Source of the DNA: an uncultured Bacteroidota bacterium
GTDB taxonomy: Bacteria > Bacteroidota > Bacteroidia > Chitinophagales > Chitinophagaceae
Reading direction: 5' to 3'
NCBI GenBank assembly: GCA_903929655.1
Contig: CAIYVS010000648.1
Span: 1 to 5,537, forward strand
DNA length: 5,537 bases
Shown here: piece after piece, positions 1-5,339 of the stretch
How the letters are laid out: every line of letters begins with the position of its first letter
Position numbering within the stretch: the first letter of the stretch is position 1
Made by a program: the position numbers and the translations under genes
The notes under the pieces: model-generated
Seen by the model: only the letters and a program-made list of their open reading frames with translations
Databases searched by the model: none
Told to the model about the DNA's origin: nothing

Positions 1-1
1 C

Positions 2-73
2 CAAGCTATTACAATTGGCAGCACTTATCTCAGTGAAGTTCATAAGGTCTTCGAAAAAATGAAATTAATATAA
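2..73 (+). CDS. 3' end of an unidentified gene (partial)
   Basis: An open frame enters from the left edge and ends at a TAA at 71-73, giving 23 C-terminal residues that start QAITIGSTYLSEV and end in EKMKLI. The pattern of a short beta strand, a Gly-Ser-x-Tyr turn and an amphipathic helix at the very end faintly recalls the C-terminus of LytTR DNA-binding domains in Bacteroidota response regulators. Twenty-three residues are too few to assign it, so that is only a guess. The other two plus-strand frames are less convincing: frame 1 stops after 11 codons. The gene is followed by a 174-bp gap holding a long hairpin and a possible terminator, so it is probably not co-transcribed with the next plus-strand gene. 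Confidence 0.45.
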   Translation, partial: QAITIGSTYLSEVHKVFEKMKLI

Positions 74-110
74 AATCTATCGCAATACACCTCGATATTT
101 ATTACAATTG

Positions 111-160
111 ATCCATTCTTTAATAATTTTATCGTAGTCTAAAATTATTAAAGAATGGAT
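111..160. repeat. Perfect 21-bp inverted repeat (AT-rich hairpin)
   Basis: The arm at 111-131, beginning ATCCATTCTTTAA, is matched without error by its reverse complement at 140-160, which ends AAAGAATGGAT. An 8-nt spacer, TCGTAGTC, separates them. Symmetry stops at once outside the arms (G110 against A161). The element begins 37 bp after the stop of the upstream gene and ends 87 bp before the next start. It lacks a GC-rich stem base and a following T-run, so it is not a classical intrinsic terminator. It could be a transcript-end stabiliser, a protein-binding palindrome, or a remnant of a small mobile element. Confidence 0.85.
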
Positions 161-184
161 ATATAACAAGATTTATAAACCATA

Positions 185-212
185 AAAAGCTTGCAAAAAG
201 GGCTTTTCTTTT
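185..212 (+). terminator. Possible weak intrinsic terminator
   Basis: AAAAGC (185-190) can pair with GCTTTT (202-207) across an 11-nt loop, and T-rich sequence (CTTTT) follows. Short A-rich/T-rich stems with a GC closing pair are typical of factor-independent terminators in Bacteroidota. It would end transcription from the gene that stops at 73. The stem is only 6 bp, so the call is tentative. Confidence 0.3.
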
Positions 213-247
213 AAATAAGAAATAAAATCTATTATATTTAAGCTTAG

Positions 248-922
248 ATGCTTACATGGATGAATAAATTTTTTCGGGTCCTTTTACTCATTTCCTTTTA
301 CGCAACCACTTCTTTTGGGCAGAGGGCTACGAATAAACATGAACAAATAATATTCATTGTGGACCCTTGCGCCATTCCCTGGCCCAAAGGTTCAAGACCT
401 CCTGAAAACCCACAAACCCGCATTACCGCTAATCTCAAATCTATAAAAACCCCTAATGCCGGCAAGGTAAACCGGGCTAACCCACGCAATTATCCCAAGC
501 CTAACCTGGCAGTTAAAATAAAACTGCTCCGGGATTATATCTATAGTTTCAACGATCTCAAAATCGTTCTCACAATTAAAAATGAAACCAGCAGGGAACA
601 AACCTTTATGTTTGACAAATGGGATGGGGCCAGCACCATTCTTTTTGAAACCGATTGTGATATTGTAAACAGCTACGGCCGATCTGTGGTGAGACACCAT
701 AACAGAGCCATACTTGATACAGCCTCTTACTACAAGAATATAGAAACCTACTACTACACATTGAGGCCTGCCGAGTGGCTGCTTAAAGAATATTCGGTAT
801 CTAACCTGGTTGTTCTGGACACAATCATCTGTAGAAAAAACAAACTCCCCCCCGGTCCCTATACTATTCAGCTTAATATACAAGATAACGTGTCCAACAC
901 AGTTTCATTCCGGGCTGAATAA
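248..922 (+). CDS. Secreted protein of unknown function, probable beta-sandwich
   Basis: I do not recognise this family. The annotated start gives 224 residues, but an in-frame ATG at 260 (residue 5) is more likely. From there the protein begins MNKFFRVLLLISF and has a textbook signal peptide with probable cleavage near the FGQ at residues 23-25. Residues 35-85 are rich in Pro, Asn and Arg and look like an extended linker. Residues 86-222 alternate short strands and turns (KIVLTIKNETSREQTF at 105-120, LPPGPYTIQLNIQ at 200-212). This resembles the Ig-like or BsuPI-type beta-sandwich found in many exported Bacteroidota proteins; that resemblance is an inference from pattern only. There are three cysteines (41, 137, 195). 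There is no lipobox, membrane helix or sorting domain. Its stop is 6 bp from the stop of the opposite-strand operon, with no clear terminator between them. Product predicted periplasmic or secreted. Confidence 0.75.
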   Translation: MLTWMNKFFRVLLLISFYATTSFGQRATNKHEQIIFIVDPCAIPWPKGSRPPENPQTRITANLKSIKTPNAGKVNRANPRNYPKPNLAVKIKLLRDYIYSFNDLKIVLTIKNETSREQTFMFDKWDGASTILFETDCDIVNSYGRSVVRHHNRAILDTASYYKNIETYYYTLRPAEWLLKEYSVSNLVVLDTIICRKNKLPPGPYTIQLNIQDNVSNTVSFRAE

Positions 923-928
923 TTTTTG

Positions 929-2155
929 CTATTTAAAAGTCATGTTCAGCGATAAAATATCAGAGAACAATCCGGTGCTCCTTAAATAATGCCCATACCT
1001 TACTTCGAGACTGCTAAAATTCTTCATATTAAATACCCCCTTCTCAGGTGTGAAACGCATACCTGCTCCGAAGAAATGTGAACTAAGCTTTGAAAGATCA
1101 TAATCACTGGTATAGTAAGTCTGACTAATATTATTCATACCATATGGCGCAAAATAATCTGCAGTTGTCTGCTGGTAGTACCTGTAAAACGGGCTTACCG
1201 ACATAAATGGCGTGATCTTCACCGGCATTTCTATGCTTGCCGTATGAGATCTGATGCCCCAGTCATCCATATAGTAACGGTAGTAGAATCTCATGATGAC
1301 CCTGTCGCTGATAAAATAATTGGCCCTTAATCCTAAAGGCAGTTTAAATCGCTTGCCGGGCAGGTTTTCTATGCGTTCGGTAATGTTATCAGAAAAATAA
1401 ACCCGCTGGTAATCTGTTGCTAAAAGCCCTGTCTGGTATATCAGGTCCATCAGCGCCATCATCTGGAATCTTTTATTGATGGTCCATGAATAAGAAAACG
1501 AAGAGCTGTAAGAGTCACGTGGTTTGTAGGTGTTGGGCACATTGTCCTTTCTACCTCCACCATGTCCTGAAAATCCCCCGCCCGGCGGCCGCAACTCTAC
1601 CGGATAAATAACCGTCCACTGGTCAAAATAAGTTTGCAGGTGTACCGAAAACTCCCTGTTATTGTCTTTAGATGCCTTGGTATAACTTGCCCCAACACCG
1701 TAAGACACATAATCAAACTCCTTGGAGTAAGACAAACCCAAACCAAAAGTATTGCCCTTTGTATCTTTTCTCGCTACTGTAACCGAAGGATAAAACCTGG
1801 TATCGTGAGAGGATGCTGATGAAATGGTAGCCGGGTCTATCTTATCTGATGATGCAGAAGTATAATGGTCTATCCCCATTTCGAGATTGATATTATACAG
1901 CCTGCTGTGCTTGTCTGTTCTAAGGTAGGTCAGGTCCAGCACATTCGCAAAGTCCACTAATTTCTCTGTACCAATACCGCCTGTTACTGCAGAGTTATTC
2001 CCATCCTGGTTATAATAACTGGAAACAAAATTCACCTCATCAGGTGATAAATCCTTTTTCATGTATGCCGCAACAGAATCTGCATGGCTCATCTGCCCGA
2101 AAGCATTGAAAAACTGGTAAACTGATAATAATAATGCCAGTGATATCTTCTTCAT
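929..2155 (-). CDS. DUF3570 family outer-membrane beta-barrel protein
   Basis: Last gene of the four-gene operon; 408 residues, about the usual size of the DUF3570 family as I recall it. It starts MKKISLALLLSVYQFF and has a signal peptide with likely cleavage near the FGQ at residues 19-21. The mature N-terminus carries the segment YYNQDGNNSAVTGGIGTEKL (47-66), which I recognise as a DUF3570 hallmark. The rest alternates hydrophobic and polar residues with many Tyr and Phe (for example RFYYRYYMDDWG at 289-300 and SPFYRYYQQT at 321-330) and ends in LSLNMTFK. This is what an outer-membrane barrel of roughly 14-18 strands would show. A Gly-rich loop, PPGGGFSGHGGG (190-201), could face outside. 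The start is 20 bp after the DUF4266 stop, behind an A-rich leader (AAAAAGAAAAAACGA) with no real Shine-Dalgarno. The family's biochemical role is not established to my knowledge. Its constant partners here suggest it exports, displays or receives something from the ApbE/DUF4266 pair. Confidence 0.9.
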   Translation of the reverse strand: MKKISLALLLSVYQFFNAFGQMSHADSVAAYMKKDLSPDEVNFVSSYYNQDGNNSAVTGGIGTEKLVDFANVLDLTYLRTDKHSRLYNINLEMGIDHYTSASSDKIDPATISSASSHDTRFYPSVTVARKDTKGNTFGLGLSYSKEFDYVSYGVGASYTKASKDNNREFSVHLQTYFDQWTVIYPVELRPPGGGFSGHGGGRKDNVPNTYKPRDSYSSSFSYSWTINKRFQMMALMDLIYQTGLLATDYQRVYFSDNITERIENLPGKRFKLPLGLRANYFISDRVIMRFYYRYYMDDWGIRSHTASIEMPVKITPFMSVSPFYRYYQQTTADYFAPYGMNNISQTYYTSDYDLSKLSSHFFGAGMRFTPEKGVFNMKNFSSLEVRYGHYLRSTGLFSDILSLNMTFK

Positions 2156-2175
2156 TCGTTTTTTCTTTTTATAAA

Positions 2176-2406
2176 TTAATTACAACCACATCCGCCGCCT
2201 GTTTTGCCACCATTGGCACCCGCAGAGCCCTCCCGGTAAGACTGAAAACTATTCTCAGACTTTTCAACTTTCCGGGCAGCCAATTGCATTTCGGCATCAT
2301 TCAGGTACTGCTTCTGGTATTCCTTTACGGGTGTACAGGATTGCAATGCGAATAAGAGTACCGGCACTACACCGATGGTTCGAAAAAAAACTTTTTGCTT
2401 CATCAT
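2176..2406 (-). CDS. DUF4266 small lipoprotein with CGCN tail
   Basis: A 76-residue lipoprotein. A basic N-terminus and hydrophobic stretch (residues 8-22) lead to the lipobox LQSC at 21-24, so Cys24 should be lipidated. A short helical middle, VKEYQKQYLNDAEMQLAARK (27-46), is followed by the conserved-looking SYREGSAGAN (56-65) and a Gly-rich end, GGKTGGGCGCN (66-76), with Cys73 and Cys75. This layout matches DUF4266 as I recall it. The mature protein has only about 53 residues and no enzyme fold, so it is more likely a substrate, carrier or cofactor-bearing peptide than a catalyst. Two ATGs in tandem (2406 and 2403) are both usable. The upstream apbE stop is 1 bp away, so translation is probably coupled. 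The tail could bind a metal, form a disulfide handled by the operon's thioredoxin, or be modified; none of this is shown. Confidence 0.85.
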   Translation of the reverse strand: MMKQKVFFRTIGVVPVLLFALQSCTPVKEYQKQYLNDAEMQLAARKVEKSENSFQSYREGSAGANGGKTGGGCGCN

Positions 2407-2407
2407 C

Positions 2408-3370
2408 TTAGCGAATTCTTATATTTTTAGAAGTGAACAAATTATCATGATCATCAATAATGATGCAGGCTATATCTTTCATTTTATTGATCAGGTCCAG
2501 ACCTACTTCCACACCCATTACCGTTACCGGTGTAGCCATAGCATCTGCAATCTCTGCATTAGGACATATAATAGTTGTGCTCTTGATACCTGATACCGGA
2601 AAACCTGTTTTAGGATCGATGGTGTGCGAATATTTTTTGCCGTTAATAAGCGCATATTTTTCATAATTGCCGGAGGTAGCAATAGCAAGACCTGTAATAT
2701 TGAGATAAGAAAAAATCTGTTGTTTCAGATTAGGATCTGCTATGCCAATGGTCCAGGCCTTGCCGCCCGGCTGCATGCCCCATGCCGTCAAGTCACCCGA
2801 GGCATTCACTACCCCGCTCTCCAGGCCCATTTGTTTCATCACATTTTTTGCCCTTTCCGCAGCATAGCCTTTACCTATGCCCCCAAAACCTATGCGCATA
2901 CCTGCTTCTTTCAGAAAAACAGTACGCTCATTTTTATCCAGGATAATATTCCTGTAATTGATCAAACGCACCATTTGCCTTGCAGTTTCAGCAGAAGGCA
3001 ACTCAGTCATGTTTACATCAAAATTCCAGAAACGCTTGTCTATGGAGCCATAAGTAATATCAAAAGCCCCTTGTGTAAGTTCGGATATCCTGATGGAGCG
3101 CTCAATAATATCAAAAACCTCATCATCCACTTTTACAGGTTCCAGACCTGCATTGCGATTGATAAGAGCGGTCTGGCTGTTTTCATTAAAAGTAGTAAGT
3201 AATTTTTCTATCCTGCTTATCTCCTCAATAGCAGCATCGATACATGCATTGGCATAAACTGTATCATCCGACACCGCAGTGATCTCAAACATATTCCCCA
3301 TCAGCTTTGTCACTCTTTTATGAGCAAGCAAAGCAGCAAGGGCAGTATTTGAATCGGGTTCAATGAGCAT
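2408..3370 (-). CDS. apbE: ApbE-type FAD:protein FMN transferase, no signal peptide
   Basis: This family moves FMN from FAD onto a Ser or Thr of a target protein, with Mg2+. The 320-residue product spans the whole domain. It opens with KLMGNMFEI (22-30), then shows GGIGKGYA (163-170), NASGDL (189-194), ATSGNYE (231-237), SHTIDPKTGFP (248-258) and ADAMAT (275-280). The last two blocks hold the expected nucleotide- and metal-binding residues. Most ApbE proteins are exported or are lipoproteins, but this one has no signal peptide. Only 21 unremarkable residues precede the domain, and the in-frame codons upstream of the ATG reach a TAA after 13 codons without an ATG, GTG or TTG. The start overlaps the thioredoxin gene by 11 bp, implying coupled translation. 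The target is not obvious. The adjacent DUF4266 and DUF3570 products are the natural suspects, although a cytoplasmic enzyme would have to act before they are exported. Confidence 0.92.
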   Translation of the reverse strand: MLIEPDSNTALAALLAHKRVTKLMGNMFEITAVSDDTVYANACIDAAIEEISRIEKLLTTFNENSQTALINRNAGLEPVKVDDEVFDIIERSIRISELTQGAFDITYGSIDKRFWNFDVNMTELPSAETARQMVRLINYRNIILDKNERTVFLKEAGMRIGFGGIGKGYAAERAKNVMKQMGLESGVVNASGDLTAWGMQPGGKAWTIGIADPNLKQQIFSYLNITGLAIATSGNYEKYALINGKKYSHTIDPKTGFPVSGIKSTTIICPNAEIADAMATPVTVMGVEVGLDLINKMKDIACIIIDDHDNLFTSKNIRIR

Positions 3371-3791
3371 GCTGAACAGCTGTGATTTGAGAAACGAAAA
3401 CTTCAGGACTTACACCAGGATAACCTTCCCATTCTTTCAATACTTTACCATCTGCATCCAGTAATAAAGTTAAGGGGAAAACGCCTTTTTTATTATAAGT
3501 ATCAGCCAATACCTCATTTTGTTTTGTTTGCTCTTTGCTAAGTGCATTCTTTTTCAGCCTGGGGAAATCAGCATTTACCAGTACCAGCTTTGCAGCGGCA
3601 TAATTTATAAAAGGTTCCTTGTCAAAAATCTCCTTCCTAGTTTTTATGCAGGGTATGCACCAATCAGAACCTGAAAAACTAAGCAATATCAGCTTGCTGT
3701 CTTTCCTTGCTTCATCCTTAGCTTTCGACAGATCTGTGCTCCAGCCAGCAGACATCAGTAACACCGACAAAACCAATAAACCGTATCTCAT
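3360..3791 (-). CDS. Exported thioredoxin-like protein (WCIPC)
   Basis: First gene of the operon; 143 residues. The N-terminus MRYGLLVLSVLLMSAG is a signal peptide with cleavage probably around residues 16-19. The mature part opens with DLSKAKDEARKDSKLILLSF and reaches the active site GSDWCIPC (Cys45 and Cys48). The cis-Pro region is GVFPLTLLLDADGK (103-116, Pro106). This is the compact Thioredoxin_7-like fold with the 'GSDWC' signature common in Bacteroidota. It should reduce or isomerise disulfides in the periplasm. A conserved CxxC argues for redox activity rather than a structural relic. The cysteine tail of the DUF4266 lipoprotein encoded two genes downstream is a plausible client, by inference only. 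The gene's end overlaps the apbE start (the TGA lies inside the first codons of apbE). A candidate promoter lies about 45 bp upstream, and there is no Shine-Dalgarno sequence. Confidence 0.9.
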   Translation of the reverse strand: MRYGLLVLSVLLMSAGWSTDLSKAKDEARKDSKLILLSFSGSDWCIPCIKTRKEIFDKEPFINYAAAKLVLVNADFPRLKKNALSKEQTKQNEVLADTYNKKGVFPLTLLLDADGKVLKEWEGYPGVSPEVFVSQITAVQHAH

Positions 3792-3833
3792 TTAGTATAT
3801 ATAATTTAATGTACAAGAAGCAATTCTCAACAG

Positions 3834-3841
3834 CAAAAATA
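3834..3841 (-). promoter_or_regulatory. Candidate Bacteroidota -7 box for the thioredoxin-apbE operon
   Basis: On the minus strand the sequence TATTTTTG matches the Bacteroidota sigma-ABfr -7 consensus TAnnTTTG exactly. It lies 42 bp upstream of the thioredoxin ATG and would give a leader of about 35 nt. The -33 element is poor: CTG instead of TTG at a 19-nt spacing (3861-3863). A match this short arises by chance in AT-rich DNA, but its position fits the start of the operon. Confidence 0.4.
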
Positions 3842-3902
3842 CCTTATATAGACGAAGTTACAGTATAAAGTATTCACAAAAACGTGAGCGCTATCACAAA
3901 AC

Positions 3903-3914
3903 ATGTACGTACAT
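3903..3914. promoter_or_regulatory. 12-bp palindrome, possible operator
   Basis: ATGTACGTACAT is its own reverse complement. It lies upstream of the candidate -7 box of the thioredoxin-apbE operon, at about 62-73 bp from it, where an activator site could sit. No regulator gene is visible in the window, so function is unproven. Confidence 0.25.
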
Positions 3915-4114
3915 ACAGTTTTAACAAACGTAACAGTTCATTGTTTATTGTACTCCTTAACAATATTTTGTGAAGTACTCAAGAGATATGGCCTTATGAT
4001 ATGTAATCGAATTCCTTTAGGCCTCTGATCTGTCAAGCGGTAGCAGGACTACCATTAAGAATTGTTAACTTTTTTCAGGACGACACAATCAGCCTAATGA
4101 TAATAATCAGCGGT

Positions 4115-5188
4115 TCAAAACAACTGCAACTGCCCGCCCTTCAAGCGCCTGAAATCGCCCGTGTTCATTTCATGAGGCGTTTCATTCAATCCATATTTGC
4201 GACAGTATAGCTTAAACTGGTCTTTAATCAGCTCTGCAAATTTTCCGTCGCCTACTATTCTATTCCCAAAACGGCTGTCATTTACATGCCCCTCATGACA
4301 CTCACTTATCAGGTTCCAGACCTTCTCCGCCCTGTCGGGAAAAGCCTTGTGCAACCAGTCATGAAAAATACCACCTATAGCCCCGTTCAGCCGCACCACT
4401 GTATAGCCCGCCCATTTGGCCCCTGCCTCCGATGCCGCTTTCAGCACATCATGCATATGATTATCATTCAGCCCCGGTATGATAGGCGCATTCATAATAC
4501 CCGTTGGTATGCCATTCTCAGCCAAAGTACGTACTACGTTCAAGCGTGATTTATAAGAAGCTGTCCTTGGTTCCATCTTCCGCCTCAATTCCTCATCCAG
4601 CGATGTAATAGAAGTAAACACCCTTACCAAATTCCGCTTCGCCAGTTCCTTCAAAATATCCAGGTCACGCAACACCAAAGCATTCTTGGTGAGTATGCCC
4701 ACGGGGTTACGAAAATCAAGACATATCTCCAGCAGGTGTCTTGTTATTTTCATCTTACGCTCTATGGGCTGATAGCAATCCGTATTGCCAGATAGCGATA
4801 TAGTGGCAGGCTGCCAGTTCTTATTCTCAAAAAATTTACGCAACAATGCAGGTGCATTCTTCTTCACCACAATGCGACTCTCGAAATCCACACCCGCGCT
4901 GTAGCCCCAATACTCATGACTATTCCGCGCATAGCAATAAATACAACCATGCTCGCAACCCTGGTAGGGATTGGCAGAATACATCATACCCACATCAGGG
5001 CTCTTCACCTCGTTCACCAGGGTCTTGCTGTTATCTACAATATACTCCGTCTGTCTTTCCTCCTGTTCCCAGTCATCAATAGCTTCCACATGCTCCTGCA
5101 CATACTCCCCCTTCAGAAACTTGTTCTTAGGGTTATACTGCGCGCCCCTGCCCTTCTCAAAACGATCATTTGCAACTTGATTAATCAT
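4115..5188 (-). CDS. PA0069 family radical SAM protein
   Basis: Full-length at 357 residues. The N-terminus carries DRFEKGRGAQYNP (8-20), typical of the PA0069 group. NPYQGCEHGCIYCYAR (73-88) gives the CxxxCxxC cluster motif with Cys78, Cys82 and Cys85, where Tyr84 is the usual aromatic before the third Cys. SLSGNTDCYQPIE (131-143) follows, then FTSITSLDEELRRKMEPR (191-208), APIIPGLND (234-242) and YTVVRLNGAIG (262-272), all landmarks of a partial TIM barrel related to spore photoproduct lyase. The protein should bind a [4Fe-4S] cluster and S-adenosylmethionine in the cytoplasm and start a radical reaction. Its substrate is unknown to me, and a DNA-repair role is only a family-level guess. 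The ATG is chosen because a perfect GGAGGT lies 5 nt upstream. The gene lies upstream of, and in the same direction as, the redox operon but is 323 bp away, so joint function is not supported. Confidence 0.93.
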   Translation of the reverse strand: MINQVANDRFEKGRGAQYNPKNKFLKGEYVQEHVEAIDDWEQEERQTEYIVDNSKTLVNEVKSPDVGMMYSANPYQGCEHGCIYCYARNSHEYWGYSAGVDFESRIVVKKNAPALLRKFFENKNWQPATISLSGNTDCYQPIERKMKITRHLLEICLDFRNPVGILTKNALVLRDLDILKELAKRNLVRVFTSITSLDEELRRKMEPRTASYKSRLNVVRTLAENGIPTGIMNAPIIPGLNDNHMHDVLKAASEAGAKWAGYTVVRLNGAIGGIFHDWLHKAFPDRAEKVWNLISECHEGHVNDSRFGNRIVGDGKFAELIKDQFKLYCRKYGLNETPHEMNTGDFRRLKGGQLQLF

Positions 5189-5193
5189 AAAAG

Positions 5194-5199
5194 ACCTCC
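5194..5199 (-). promoter_or_regulatory. Perfect Shine-Dalgarno for the radical SAM gene
   Basis: The minus strand reads GGGGAGGT, then CTTTT, then ATG. GGAGGT is fully complementary to the 16S rRNA tail at the ideal 5-nt spacing. Strong Shine-Dalgarno sites are rare in Bacteroidota, and none of the four operon genes in this window has one. It fixes the start at 5188. The G-run is part of a larger C/G-rich repeat-like element, so the match may be incidental to that element. Confidence 0.6.
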
Positions 5200-5204
5200 C
5201 CTAT

Positions 5205-5221
5205 CCCCTCCAAAGGAGGGG
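5205..5221. repeat. GC-rich hairpin of an intergenic REP-like element
   Basis: CCCCTCC (5205-5211), AAA, GGAGGGG (5215-5221) is a perfect 7-bp stem with a 3-nt loop. With the preceding ACCTCCCCTAT it resembles the C-rich 'CCCCT...AGGGG' palindromes scattered between genes in many Bacteroidota genomes; that comparison is from memory. It lies in the leader of the radical SAM gene, 16 bp before the start codon. Confidence 0.7.
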
Positions 5222-5236
5222 CATTTGTTATTTTTA

Positions 5237-5320
5237 CTGCTTCCCATTGTTGCTCACACTTTCCCGTATTTTCCCATCACTTTCTCATATTTTTCCCATA
5301 CTTTCTCACGATTTACCCGC
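5237..5320. repeat. 21-bp-period tandem repeat (three to four degenerate copies)
   Basis: ACTTTC recurs at 5258, 5279 and 5300, exactly 21 bp apart. Copies 5258-5278, 5279-5299 and 5300-5320 share the plan ACTTTCyCryatttTyCCC. A weaker copy occupies 5237-5257. On the minus strand the period reads as heptads such as EKVWEKY in a short open frame. The repeat is strongly asymmetric, with pyrimidines on the plus strand. Function unknown. Confidence 0.7.
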
Positions 5321-5339
5321 CATTTCCTCTGACTCGTGC

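Larger units (their letters stand above)
3792..4114. other. 323-bp intergenic gap before the redox operon
   Basis: No credible gene is present. Besides the candidate promoter it holds a 12-bp perfect palindrome, ATGTACGTACAT (3903-3914); an 8-bp direct repeat TCACAAAA at 3874-3881 and 3894-3901, spaced exactly 20 bp, with GTGAGCGCTATCAC between and partly within; and a small hairpin GGTAG-CAGGA-CTACC (4039-4053). The hairpin lies about 60 bp past the end of the radical SAM gene but has no T-run on the minus strand, so it is not a convincing terminator. The size of the gap suggests that the radical SAM gene and the operon are transcribed separately. Confidence 0.6.

Noticed and set aside
392..883. 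Minus-strand open frame of 163 codons
   Set aside because: It is a shadow of the secreted-protein gene on the plus strand, which has a clear signal peptide; the minus frame has no such feature.
914..950. GCTGAA...TTCAGC inverted repeat spanning the two convergent stop codons as a shared bidirectional terminator
   Set aside because: The stem is only 6 bp with a 25-nt loop and no adjacent T-run on either strand. It would be expected by chance in a region this size.
2624..3202. Plus-strand open frame of 192 codons
   Set aside because: It lies wholly antisense to apbE, which has all family motifs. It has no recognisable domain.
4039..4053. GGTAG-CAGGA-CTACC hairpin as terminator of the radical SAM gene
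   Set aside because: The stem is only 5 bp and on the minus strand it is followed by GCTTGACAG, not a T-run.
929..5188. Radical SAM protein as the modifying enzyme for the DUF4266 tail (RiPP-like maturation)
   Set aside because: The radical SAM gene is a generic PA0069-family member without a SPASM or peptide-recognition domain, is 323 bp away with its own translation signals, and has no visible link to the operon.
4916..5332. Plus-strand open frame of 138 codons opposite the radical SAM gene, ending in repeated Thr-Phe-Ser-Tyr-Phe-type heptads
   Set aside because: Its first two thirds are the antisense of a well-supported radical SAM gene, and the rest translates the 21-bp repeat and the C-rich palindrome. 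Composition is not protein-like.
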